DNA of 6,285 nucleotides. Source: an uncultured Eubacteriales bacterium (GTDB taxonomy: Bacteria > Bacillota > Clostridia > Christensenellales > Pumilibacteraceae). Made by a program: the position numbers and the translations under genes. Within the stretch, counting starts at the first letter, position 1, and each line of letters starts with the position of its first letter. Location of the stretch: positions 1-6,285 of the forward strand of contig USNB01000072.1 of the NCBI GenBank assembly GCA_900555875.1, written 5' to 3'. The notes beneath the pieces are model-generated. The model was not told the DNA's origin, did no database searches, and saw only the letters and a list, made by a program, of their open reading frames with translations. Shown here piece after piece: positions 1 through 5,576 of the stretch.

Positions 1-92
1 CCGTCCTGCCCGTAGTCATAAACGAAGCCGTGAAGATCGTCCGCTGTCTCAAAGACAAAAGACCGCGCGGAAAAAAGGACGCCGCCTGCTGA
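1..92 (+). CDS. C-terminal tail of a probable P-type cation ATPase (5' end outside window)
   Basis: Reading frame 3 is open from the window edge to TGA at 90-92 and gives 29 residues beginning VLPVVINEAVKIV and ending in a basic tail (KDKRPRGKKDAAC). A short hydrophobic run ending in P-V-V-x-x-E-x-x-K and then a basic cytoplasmic tail is what the last membrane helix of bacterial Ca2+-type P-type ATPases looks like. The complete ATPase in this same window ends in a similar way (IIPIVEVAKLAERAAGKRVL). The gene would be convergent with the antiporter and end 31 bases before its stop codon. Its last six codons overlap the antiporter's terminator hairpin. That the frame is coding is likely; the ATPase assignment rests on a very short tail and could be wrong, since other polytopic membrane proteins can end this way. 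Confidence 0.45.
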   Translation, partial: VLPVVINEAVKIVRCLKDKRPRGKKDAAC

Positions 93-106
93 GAGGAAGC
101 GTCCTT
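71..106 (-). terminator. Rho-independent terminator of the antiporter gene
   Basis: Read on the minus strand, the arm AAGGACGC (106-99) pairs perfectly with GCGTCCTT (82-75) around a 16-base loop. The 3' arm runs directly into a T tract (six T, 76-71). This lies 17 bases beyond the antiporter stop codon. On the plus strand no U tract follows the stem directly, so it is expected to act leftward only. The hairpin overlaps the final codons and stop of the convergent gene that ends at 92. Confidence 0.75.
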
Positions 107-123
107 CGGATTCATAACGTTTT

Positions 124-1812
124 TTATTCGATCTCGCCCTGAGACAGATCCTTTATCCTGAGTATCGCAAGCGTATCGTTCACCTCAACGCGCGTGTTGC
201 CGCGCGGCACGAGCGCACTGTCTCCCCTGCGTATCATGGCGACGAGCGTGCCTGCGGGCAGCTTCAGATCGCGTATCAGCATGCCGTTCCAGCGATGTTT
301 TTTGCCGATAAACTCCTCATACATGCCGAAATCGTCCTTGCCTTTGAACTCGGGAGCGGCGCAGACGAGCACGTCGCCGTCCTCTATGCAGGTATCTCCC
401 GAAGGTACTATGGCTTCCTTGCCGCGCAGTATGAGCAGTATGAGGAACTCCTTCGGCATGACCGCATCGCGCAGCCTGCGTCCGTACCACGGATGATCTT
501 CGCCCACTTCTATGCGTATAAAGCCTATATCCGCTTCCTCTTCGTAATCGTTGAACGTGCGCATGACCGTACCGCTCGTATCTATCATCTTGGCTTTTCT
601 CGACATCACGGGCAGCAGCGTCCCCTGTATGACTATGGACAGCAATACTATGCAGAACACGAGGTTGAACAGGTCGTAAGGAAGGAACATGCCCGCCTGC
701 GAAAGCGTGCTGGTCGCGACGATAGCGAACACTATGGACGCGACTCCGCGCAGACCCGCCCAACTGACCACGAATACCTTGTTCGGCTTCGTGCGGAAAG
801 GAAGGAGCAATCCCGTGACGACGAGCGGACGCACCGCCACGGTGAGCACGACGAAGATGAGCAGCGCGGGAAGGATGACGTCGGGCAGCCGCGAAGGAGT
901 CGCGAGCAGACCGAGCAGGAAAAATATCATCATCTGCGCTATGCTCGTAAGGCTGTCGCAGAATTTCGAAAATTCGCGCTTCTGCGCTATGCCCGAATTG
1001 CCCAGCATGATACCGCATATGTACACGGCGAGATAACCGTTGCCGTTTATCGCGGCGACTCCCGAAAGAATGGACGGCAGCTGCGGCAGGACGAAAGCGA
1101 GCAGCGCCATCGCCAGCAGGAAAAGCGTTCCGCCCTGTCCCACCGTCATGGGCAGTTTTTTGAGTATGAATATCGCGGCGAACGCAAGCGCCACGCCTAT
1201 GACCGCACCGAATCCCACCTGACATAGAAGAAGTATGAATCCCTCTCCCACGCCGTAACCCTCAACGGACAGAAGGCTTACGAACAGCATGGTCAGCATA
1301 TAAGACATGGGGTCGTTGGAGCCGGACTCCATTTCAAGGAGAGAGGACGTGTTATACTTAAGGTTCAGCCTGCGGCTGCGTAGGATGTTGAACACGCTCG
1401 CCGCGTCGGTGGAAGCCACGACGGAACCTATCAGCATGCTTTCGAGCCATCCGATATCCGCGCCGAACACGCCGCCGAGTATAAAATAAACGGCTGCTCC
1501 CAACGCGCCCGCAGTCAGCGCCGTACCCGCGAACGACAAAACCGCCGCCTGCCCGACTATGGGCCGCGCGGCTTTGAAATTCGTCCCGAATCCGCCGTAA
1601 AATATGACGAATATCAGACATACCGAGCATGCGATCTCCGCAAAGCCGTAATCGTTGAAAACGATACCGCCCACTCCGTCCTCTCCGAACAGCAGACCGA
1701 TGCCTATGAACAATATGAGCGACGGGACCTTGAGTTTTTCGGACAGTCTGCCGACGAACACGCATATCAGCACGACTACGCCGACAAGCAGCAAGATAAG
1801 CACATAGTTCAT
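124..1812 (-). CDS. CPA1-family K+(Na+)/H+ antiporter with tandem RCK_C (TrkA_C) domains
   Basis: This is a 562-residue integral membrane protein of the monovalent cation:proton antiporter-1 family, of the NhaP2/CvrA kind, which exchanges cytoplasmic K+ or Na+ for H+. Residues 1 to about 395 are hydrophobic with roughly 12-13 membrane spans. The ion-path motifs are visible: T135-D136-A137 in one helix and S163-G-S-N166-D167-P in the next, the N-D pair typical of electroneutral CPA1 exchangers. A cytoplasmic tail follows with two related segments, about 418-478 and 495-545, each with H-x-W, a basic R-x-L/I-R-D, and P-x-G-x-T before a V-x-D-x-L end. This is the RCK_C/TrkA_C pattern, which in related transporters binds nucleotides or other ligands to gate transport. 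I chose the start at 1812 rather than the longer frame to 1857 because GGAGG sits six bases upstream and the promoter's -10 box touches 1857. It is probably monocistronic. The exact ion preference cannot be read from the sequence. Confidence 0.9.
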   Translation of the reverse strand: MNYVLILLLVGVVVLICVFVGRLSEKLKVPSLILFIGIGLLFGEDGVGGIVFNDYGFAEIACSVCLIFVIFYGGFGTNFKAARPIVGQAAVLSFAGTALTAGALGAAVYFILGGVFGADIGWLESMLIGSVVASTDAASVFNILRSRRLNLKYNTSSLLEMESGSNDPMSYMLTMLFVSLLSVEGYGVGEGFILLLCQVGFGAVIGVALAFAAIFILKKLPMTVGQGGTLFLLAMALLAFVLPQLPSILSGVAAINGNGYLAVYICGIMLGNSGIAQKREFSKFCDSLTSIAQMMIFFLLGLLATPSRLPDVILPALLIFVVLTVAVRPLVVTGLLLPFRTKPNKVFVVSWAGLRGVASIVFAIVATSTLSQAGMFLPYDLFNLVFCIVLLSIVIQGTLLPVMSRKAKMIDTSGTVMRTFNDYEEEADIGFIRIEVGEDHPWYGRRLRDAVMPKEFLILLILRGKEAIVPSGDTCIEDGDVLVCAAPEFKGKDDFGMYEEFIGKKHRWNGMLIRDLKLPAGTLVAMIRRGDSALVPRGNTRVEVNDTLAILRIKDLSQGEIE

Positions 1813-1818
1813 GCTCCA

Positions 1819-1823
1819 CCTCC
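1819..1823 (-). promoter_or_regulatory. Ribosome binding site deciding the antiporter start
   Basis: On the minus strand GGAGG (1823-1819) is followed by six bases (TGGAGC) and then ATG at 1812-1810. The alternative ATG at 1857 has no Shine-Dalgarno and would add 15 polar residues (MTEGTKGGSRFRRWS) in front of a normal N-terminal membrane helix. The site therefore sets the start at 1812. Confidence 0.8.
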
Positions 1824-1857
1824 GGAACCGAGATCCCCCTTTCGTTCCCTCCGTCAT

Positions 1858-1886
1858 ATTGTATCACAAATGCCGGCTTTACGCAA
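1858..1886 (-). promoter_or_regulatory. Promoter of the antiporter gene
   Basis: On the minus strand a -35 like TTGCGT (1886-1881) is separated by exactly 17 bases from TACAAT (1863-1858). The -10 is preceded by TGA, giving an extended -10 (TGATACAAT). Transcription would start near 1851, leaving a leader of about 39 bases to the ATG at 1812. The -35 matches the consensus weakly (3 of 6), which the extended -10 can offset. Confidence 0.6.
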
Positions 1887-2001
1887 GGATTTTATGCCGC
1901 TCGCCGCGAGCCGCGCCGCCGTTTATTCCGCAGCGCCGCTATACGTCATGGGCGATATGCGGGTGCATTTTATGAATTTACCGGCAGTCCATAAAACGCG
2001 C

Positions 2002-2035
2002 CCCGCCTCCCCGGCATAATGCACGAGGAGGCGGG
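2002..2035 (-). terminator. GC-rich hairpin, possible terminator of the broken small gene
   Basis: CCCGCCTCC (2002-2010) and GGAGGCGGG (2027-2035) form a perfect 9-bp stem. The 16-base loop contains its own small palindrome (GCATAATGC, 2014-2022). On the minus strand it lies 39 bases beyond the stop of the small reading frame ending at 2075, and it is followed by GCGCGTTTTAT, which is a poor U tract. It could end transcription or be only part of an intergenic repeat, because GTGCATT at 1963-1969 can also pair with AATGCAC at 2018-2024. Confidence 0.35.
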
Positions 2036-2074
2036 CAAAGGAAGAAATATCATGAATAAATGTTAAGCAGTCTG

Positions 2075-2318
2075 TCAGAAAAACTCCGAATATCTCTCTA
2101 TAAGCTCGCCTATGCGGTCGGGCGTGATGAGACCTTTACCGATAGCTACTTTGAGATATGTATCATTAGGCATATAAGCTGTTTGTGTTAGTATCCAATT
2201 AAATTTATCCCCGTAATAACCCCTAATGAATCAAATTTATCCCTTAATAAAACTTATCCTTTAATCAAATTTATCCTTTTTCTTTTATTGCATTTTCAAT
2301 AGAACGACGCTTCGCGCT
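2075..2318 (-). pseudogene. Remnant of a small unrecognised gene, interrupted by 17-bp repeats
   Basis: The minus strand has an open frame ending at 2075 whose last 32 codons from ATG 2173 read MPNDTYLKVAIGKG, then LITPDRIGELIERYSEFF. It is open upstream to 2230 with YGDKFNWILTQTAY before that ATG, where a TGA cuts it. About 45 bases further upstream another frame reads SAKRRSIENAIKEKG and stops in the last repeat unit. If the repeats are collapsed to one unit and one A is removed from the run at 2277-2281, the two halves join as ...SIENAIKEK-DKFDW-ILTQTAY... The composition (mixed charged and hydrophobic, no Arg/Ser excess) looks coding. No family is recognised. Alternatively the piece from 2173 is a real 32-residue peptide, but there is no clear ribosome binding site for it. 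Low certainty. Confidence 0.35.
2197..2279. repeat. 17-bp direct repeats (three tandem, one separated)
   Basis: Plus-strand units are AATTAAATTTATCCCCG (2197-2213), then a degenerate 15-base spacer (2214-2228), then three units head to tail: AATCAAATTTATCCCTT (2229-2245), AATAAAACTTATCCTTT (2246-2262) and AATCAAATTTATCCTTT (2263-2279). The core is AAATTTATCC. The repeats are AT-rich inside otherwise GC-rich DNA. On the minus strand each unit carries GGATAAATTTGATT, which in one frame encodes DKFD/DKFN, so they may have arisen by slippage inside a small gene. Confidence 0.75.
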
Positions 2319-2398
2319 CCCCTGCCGTTCCGAAAAGCAGACGATATACGGGGGATGACATATCGGCAGGGGCTTTAACGACGCGGGGGCAGGTCGTT
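2303..2398. repeat. Nested inverted repeat
   Basis: CCCCTGCCG (2319-2327) pairs with CGGCAGGGG (2364-2372), a perfect 9-bp inverted repeat over 36 bases. Outside it AACGAC (2303-2308) pairs with GTCGTT (2393-2398). CGATAT/ATATCG (2342-2347, 2360-2365) offers an internal alternative stem. AACGACGC also occurs as a direct repeat at 2303 and 2377. This could be a folded RNA segment or a short palindromic intergenic repeat; no family is recognised. Confidence 0.5.
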
Positions 2399-2412
2399 TC
2401 CCGCATAAAGAA

Positions 2413-2439
2413 GGCGCGCACGTCGGAGACGTGCGCGTC
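2413..2439. terminator. Strong 12-bp hairpin downstream of the ATPase, candidate terminator
   Basis: CGCGCACGTC (2415-2424) and GACGTGCGCG (2428-2437) form a perfect 10-bp stem around GGA. G2414-T2438 and G2413-C2439 extend it to 12 pairs. On the plus strand it is followed by GGTATTTTATTA, and on the minus strand by TTCTTTATG. Either could be an imperfect U tract. For the ATPase, read leftward, it lies about 140 bases past the stop codon. Confidence 0.45.
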
Positions 2440-2471
2440 GGTATTTTATTATAGATGTTGCCCGCCGGAAT

Positions 2472-2495
2472 AAAAACTGTACGCGCAAAAGCGCG
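2472..2495 (-). terminator. Weak candidate terminator of the Ca2+-ATPase gene
   Basis: On the minus strand CGCGC-TTTT-GCGCG (2495-2482) is followed after five bases by five T (2476-2472), 87 bases past the ATPase stop. The stem is only 5 bp and the T run is not contiguous with it, so termination would be inefficient. The stronger hairpin at 2413-2439 lies just beyond. Confidence 0.3.
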
Positions 2496-2581
2496 GTCCC
2501 TGCTCCCGTCTCACTCTGCAAACGGTAGTGCGAGGCCGAGCATGTGACCGGGCACGCAGCCAGTCAGAGCGGCGCATAGGT

Positions 2582-5239
2582 TTACAGCACTCTCTTCCCC
2601 GCGGCCCTCTCCGCCAGCTTTGCCACCTCTACTATAGGGATGATGGCGAAGCCGATGGCGACGCAGACGAAGTAGACGCCGACCGAGAGCGGAGTGAAGC
2701 CGAACGCCCAGCTTACGCCGGGGATATAGATTATCGCGGTCGTGAGAAGGAAGGATATTATCGTCGTGATGACGAGGAAGAAATTCATATCTTTGGGGCG
2801 GAACACGCTGCGGGCGGAACGCACGTTGAAAGCATGGAACAGTTTTATCATGCAGAACGTCAGGAACGCGGCGGTGATACCCGCATTGTTCTCCGTGTGC
2901 ACTATCGCCGCTCCCGTCGTCATCAGATTGCCGACGAAGTATGCGAGAAGCGTAAGCCCCGCGATTATCACGCCCTGCACGAGCAGATTCACGCCCAATC
3001 CGTCCGCGAACAGTCCCTGTTTTGCCGGTCTCGGCGGACGTTTCATGATATCGTCCTCCGCCTTCTCCATTCCCATGGCGAGTGCGGGGAACGTATCGCC
3101 TATCATGTTTATCCACAGCAGATGCGTCGCGCCGAGGATGGAGAAGCCCATCATAGACGCGATGAACACGGCGATGACCTCGGCAAGATTGCTGGAAAGC
3201 AGATAGAGTATGGTCTTGCGGATGTTGTCGTATATCCGCCTGCCTTCTCCGACCGCCACGACGATGGTCGCGAAGTTATCGTCGCCGAGGACCATGTCCG
3301 CAACGTTCTTCGTGACGTCCGTACCCGTTATGCCCATGCCGATGCCGATATCCGCCGCCTTTATGGACGGGGCGTCGTTCACGCCGTCGCCCGTCATCGC
3401 GGTCACTTTGCCGAGAGCCTTCCACGCGCGGACTATGCGCGTCTTGTGCTCGGGCTGGACGCGCGCATATACCGAATAGTTGCGCACCCCTTCGGCAAAC
3501 TCTTCGTCGCTTATCTTATCCAGCTCCGCGCCCGTTATCGCTTCTTTGCGATCTTTTATTATGCCGAGTTCGAGCGCTATCGCGACTGCGGTGTCTATGT
3601 GATCGCCCGTTATCATGATCGGGCGTATACCCGCCTTGCGGCACTCGGCGACCGCGGACCTGACCTCGGGACGAACGGGATCTATCATGCCGACCATGCC
3701 CACGAACGTCATGTCGCGCTCGGCTTCTCCGGCGTCACCCGCAGGCTCTGCCAATGAAGTACGCATGGCTGCGGCAAGCACTCTGAGCGCCCTGTCGGCG
3801 AACGATTTGTTCGTCTCCTTTATCCTTTCGCGGTCCGCTTCCGTCATGTCGCGCACCTTTCCGCCGTCGAGTATGCGGGAACAGCGTGCGACTATCTCAT
3901 CGGGCGCGCCCTTCGTATACTGCACGACGCCGCCGTCCGAACGAAAATAGACCGTCATCATCTTGCGTATGCTGTCGAACGGGATCTCGCCTATGCGCGG
4001 AGAAGTGCGTTCCGCCTCCGTCTTGTCGAAACCGCCGCCGAGCGCAAAGGACACGAGCGCGTTTTCCGTCGGCTCGCCGACCACCGCGCCGTCTATGACC
4101 TTTGAGTCCGAGCACAGGCTCATCACGCGAGCGAGAAGGTCGATATCGTCGCCGTAAGTTTCCACGACGGTCATCTTGTTCTGCGTGAGCGTGCCCGTCT
4201 TGTCCGAACAGATTATCTCCGCGCAGCCCAGCGTCTCCACCGCCGTCAGCTTACGCAGCACCGCGCCGCGCGCCGACATCTTGGTCACGCCCATGGAGAG
4301 GACTATCGTGACGACGGTCGCAAGACCTTCCGGGATAGCCGCGACGGCAAGACTGACCGCAAGGACGAGGCTGCCCAGCACGCCGTCCGTAGTCACCTCG
4401 TCCGCCCGGATGAGGTCTACGACGAATACCGCGGCGCAAACCGCGATGACGATCACGGTAAGCAGTTTTCCGAGCGAAGCGAGTTTTTTCTGCAACGGCG
4501 TCTTTTCGTCCCGCGCATCCTCGAGAACGCCCGCTATCTTGCCCATTTCGGTATCCATACCTGTACGGGTGACCACCGCTCTTCCTCTGCCGTATGCCAC
4601 GGTAGATCCGGAATATACCATGTTGCGCCTGTCTCCGAGAGGTATGCTCTCCCCCGCGAGAGCGTCCTTTGTCTTATCCGTCGGAACGCTTTCGCCGGTC
4701 AGCGCGGATTCCTCGCACTTGAGCGACGCACTCATCGTTATACGGGCGTCCGCCGGCACGCTGTCGCCCGCTTCGAGCACGATGAGGTCGCCGGGGACCA
4801 GCTCGCTGCTCTTTACGAGACGCTGCCGACCGCTTCGTATGACCTTGCTCTCGGCGGCAGTCAGTTCGCGCAGCGCTTCTATCGCGTTTTCCGCTTTGGA
4901 CTCCTGCACGACGCCGAGTATGGCGTTGAGCAGCACCACCGCGACGATGATCGCAACTTCGGCAATGCCGCTGACGTCCACTCCGTCCGCGTCCGCCGCC
5001 GTGCTGTTTATTATCGTGAGCGCGAGGCTGACTGCCGCGGCGACGATGAGGATGATTATCATCGGATCGGCAAGCTGCTTCAAGAATCTCACGGCGAGCG
5101 ACGTCTTTTTCTTTTCGCGCAGTTTGTTTTCGCCGTGCTCCGCAAGGCGTGCGGCAGCCGCGTCTTCGGTAAGCCCCGCGCGGATATCCGTGCCCAGCTC
5201 GCCCGCTACGGCTTCGGCGGTCTCGAGATACTCCTTCAT
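2582..5239 (-). CDS. P2A-type Ca2+-transporting ATPase (SERCA/PMCA-like)
   Basis: An 885-residue membrane pump that couples ATP hydrolysis to Ca2+ export; bacterial relatives include Listeria LMCA1 and Bacillus YloB, usually 880-900 residues, so it is full length. Order: cation-ATPase N domain (about 1-55), membrane helices 1-2 (58-77, 91-112), actuator domain with TGES at 181-184, helices 3-4 (256-276, 288-318) with the ion-binding PEGL at 303-306, phosphorylated Asp346 in DKTGTLT, nucleotide-binding K443-G-A, TGD at 544-546, the hinge TGDGVND at 616-622, and six C-terminal helices. By alignment to SERCA, N684, E687, N711 and D715 keep the Ca2+ ligands. G714 replaces Thr799 and K799 stands where SERCA site I has Glu908, so one Ca2+ per cycle is likely. 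Mn2+ cannot be excluded. ATG at 5239 has AAAAGGAG eight bases upstream. It is likely transcribed alone from 5524-5552. Confidence 0.93.
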   Translation of the reverse strand: MKEYLETAEAVAGELGTDIRAGLTEDAAAARLAEHGENKLREKKKTSLAVRFLKQLADPMIIILIVAAAVSLALTIINSTAADADGVDVSGIAEVAIIVAVVLLNAILGVVQESKAENAIEALRELTAAESKVIRSGRQRLVKSSELVPGDLIVLEAGDSVPADARITMSASLKCEESALTGESVPTDKTKDALAGESIPLGDRRNMVYSGSTVAYGRGRAVVTRTGMDTEMGKIAGVLEDARDEKTPLQKKLASLGKLLTVIVIAVCAAVFVVDLIRADEVTTDGVLGSLVLAVSLAVAAIPEGLATVVTIVLSMGVTKMSARGAVLRKLTAVETLGCAEIICSDKTGTLTQNKMTVVETYGDDIDLLARVMSLCSDSKVIDGAVVGEPTENALVSFALGGGFDKTEAERTSPRIGEIPFDSIRKMMTVYFRSDGGVVQYTKGAPDEIVARCSRILDGGKVRDMTEADRERIKETNKSFADRALRVLAAAMRTSLAEPAGDAGEAERDMTFVGMVGMIDPVRPEVRSAVAECRKAGIRPIMITGDHIDTAVAIALELGIIKDRKEAITGAELDKISDEEFAEGVRNYSVYARVQPEHKTRIVRAWKALGKVTAMTGDGVNDAPSIKAADIGIGMGITGTDVTKNVADMVLGDDNFATIVVAVGEGRRIYDNIRKTILYLLSSNLAEVIAVFIASMMGFSILGATHLLWINMIGDTFPALAMGMEKAEDDIMKRPPRPAKQGLFADGLGVNLLVQGVIIAGLTLLAYFVGNLMTTGAAIVHTENNAGITAAFLTFCMIKLFHAFNVRSARSVFRPKDMNFFLVITTIISFLLTTAIIYIPGVSWAFGFTPLSVGVYFVCVAIGFAIIPIVEVAKLAERAAGKRVL

Positions 5240-5280
5240 TGCTGTTTCTCCTTTTCGGCGCGGGGCGCGCCTTAATTTAA

Positions 5281-5484
5281 TTTTTGCGGTGCTTATGTGC
5301 TTAACCGCCTTAACAGCCTATCCCCGCCGCCGAAGTGGAATGTCAACGGGACATACTTTCCCGCCCTGCGGGAAAGAAGTTGTCGGTGGAGATTTTTCGC
5401 CCGCGAAAAATACAACCGCTTGCCCGTTGATCAGAACACAAGGCGGCGAAACAATCTCACAAGGCGGTTAAGCACAAGCAAAAA
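5281..5484. repeat. Nested inverted-repeat element (MITE-like or structured leader RNA)
   Basis: A perfect 16-bp inverted repeat, TGTGCTTAACCGCCTT (5296-5311) and its complement (5461-5476), encloses further nested stems: CGCCGCC/GGCGGCG (5325-5331, 5442-5448), TCAACGGG/CCCGTTGA (5343-5350, 5423-5430), a hairpin CTTTCCCGC-CCT-GCGGGAAAG (5356-5376), and ATTTTTCGC-CC-GCGAAAAAT (5392-5411) on a GTTGT/ACAAC base (5379-5383, 5412-5416). TTTTTGC/GCAAAAA (5281-5287, 5478-5484) extends the outer stem beyond a bulge. CACAAGGCGG is also directly repeated at 5437 and 5458. The minus strand is open for 49 codons inside it (ending PVDIPLRRRG) but has no start codon. No obvious target duplication flanks it. 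It could be a non-autonomous mobile repeat or a folded RNA in the ATPase leader. Confidence 0.7.
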
Positions 5485-5523
5485 CTTTTGTAAGGCTCAA
5501 ATTTGCAGTTTGTTTTATTATTT

Positions 5524-5552
5524 ATTATACCATTGGCTAAATTCATTTACAA
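5524..5552 (-). promoter_or_regulatory. Leftward promoter, probably for the Ca2+-ATPase
   Basis: On the minus strand TTGTAA (5552-5547), a 17-base spacer and TATAAT (5529-5524) form a near-consensus promoter. TGG before the -10 makes it extended (TGGTATAAT). Transcription would begin near 5517, giving a leader of about 278 bases to the ATPase ATG at 5239 that includes the whole nested inverted-repeat element. I see no other good promoter nearer the ATPase. Confidence 0.6.
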
Positions 5553-5555
5553 GTT

Positions 5556-5576
5556 TGTACTTATTATATAAGTACA
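5556..5576. promoter_or_regulatory. Perfect 21-bp palindrome, possible operator
   Basis: Half-site TGTACTTAT (5556-5564), spacer TAT, and the exact complement ATAAGTACA (5568-5576). It begins four bases upstream of the leftward promoter's -35, centred near -49, where an activator dimer could bind. It also contains a minus-strand TATAAT (5568-5563) with TCGACA 15 bases upstream (5589-5584), so it may instead cover a second promoter with a short spacer. No cognate regulator is in the window. Confidence 0.5.

Larger units (their letters stand above)
1864..2581. other. 718-base gap without an intact gene, rich in inverted and direct repeats
   Basis: Between the antiporter promoter and the ATPase stop codon no intact gene of convincing composition is visible on either strand. 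The stretch holds, in order: a small GCTCG-CCG-CGAGC hairpin (1899-1911); the inverted pair TTTTATG/CATAAAA (1968-1974, 1990-1996); the GC-rich hairpin at 2002-2035; a probable small broken gene on the minus strand (2075-2318); 17-bp direct repeats (2197-2279); a nested inverted repeat (2303-2398); a strong 12-bp hairpin (2413-2439); and a short stem with a T run just past the ATPase (2472-2495). The repeat density suggests accumulated intergenic repeat elements rather than a single regulatory region. Confidence 0.6.

Noticed and set aside
295..1227. Plus-strand 310-codon open frame over the antiporter
   Set aside because: Antisense shadow: very rich in Arg, His, Glu and Tyr, no ribosome binding site, no recognisable motif, and the opposite strand encodes a clear antiporter.
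2197..2279. CRISPR array or plasmid-type iterons
   Set aside because: Units of 17 bp are directly adjacent without unique spacers, so not CRISPR. No replication gene or DnaA boxes are nearby to support an origin.
2403..2460. Possible small ORF starting near MRETTCPRVV on the minus strand
   Set aside because: Several frames are open at once here and it lies inside inverted repeats; no ribosome binding site.
2449..2577. 42-codon minus-strand ORF just past the ATPase (starts MRRSDWLRAR)
   Set aside because: No Shine-Dalgarno, Arg-rich, and it runs through hairpin sequence; not supported as a gene.
2511..3116. Minus-strand 201-codon frame overlapping the ATPase C-terminus
   Set aside because: An alternate frame of the ATPase with Arg/His-rich content; the in-frame ATPase motifs leave no room for it.
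2528..3757. Plus-strand 409-codon open frame
   Set aside because: Arg/His/Asp-rich composition, no start signals, and fully antisense to well-conserved ATPase helices.
5262..5306. Closer promoter for the ATPase (TTAAGC-18-TTAAAT on the minus strand)
   Set aside because: Only 3 of 6 and 4 of 6 matches; the promoter at 5524-5552 is much better.
5370..5467. Minus-strand open stretch in the inverted-repeat element ending PVDIPLRRRG
   Set aside because: Protein-like, but without a start codon or ribosome binding site and bounded by a stop at its 5' end; best explained as repeat sequence.
4176..5471. Plus-strand 431-codon open frame over the Ca2+-ATPase
   Set aside because: Ser/Thr/Ala-rich antisense shadow of GC-biased codons. 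It runs across the ATPase start region and into the inverted-repeat element without any domain.
5281..5484. yybP-ykoY (Mn2+) riboswitch upstream of the ATPase
   Set aside because: Context is suggestive, but I could not find the conserved loop sequences of that class in either orientation.
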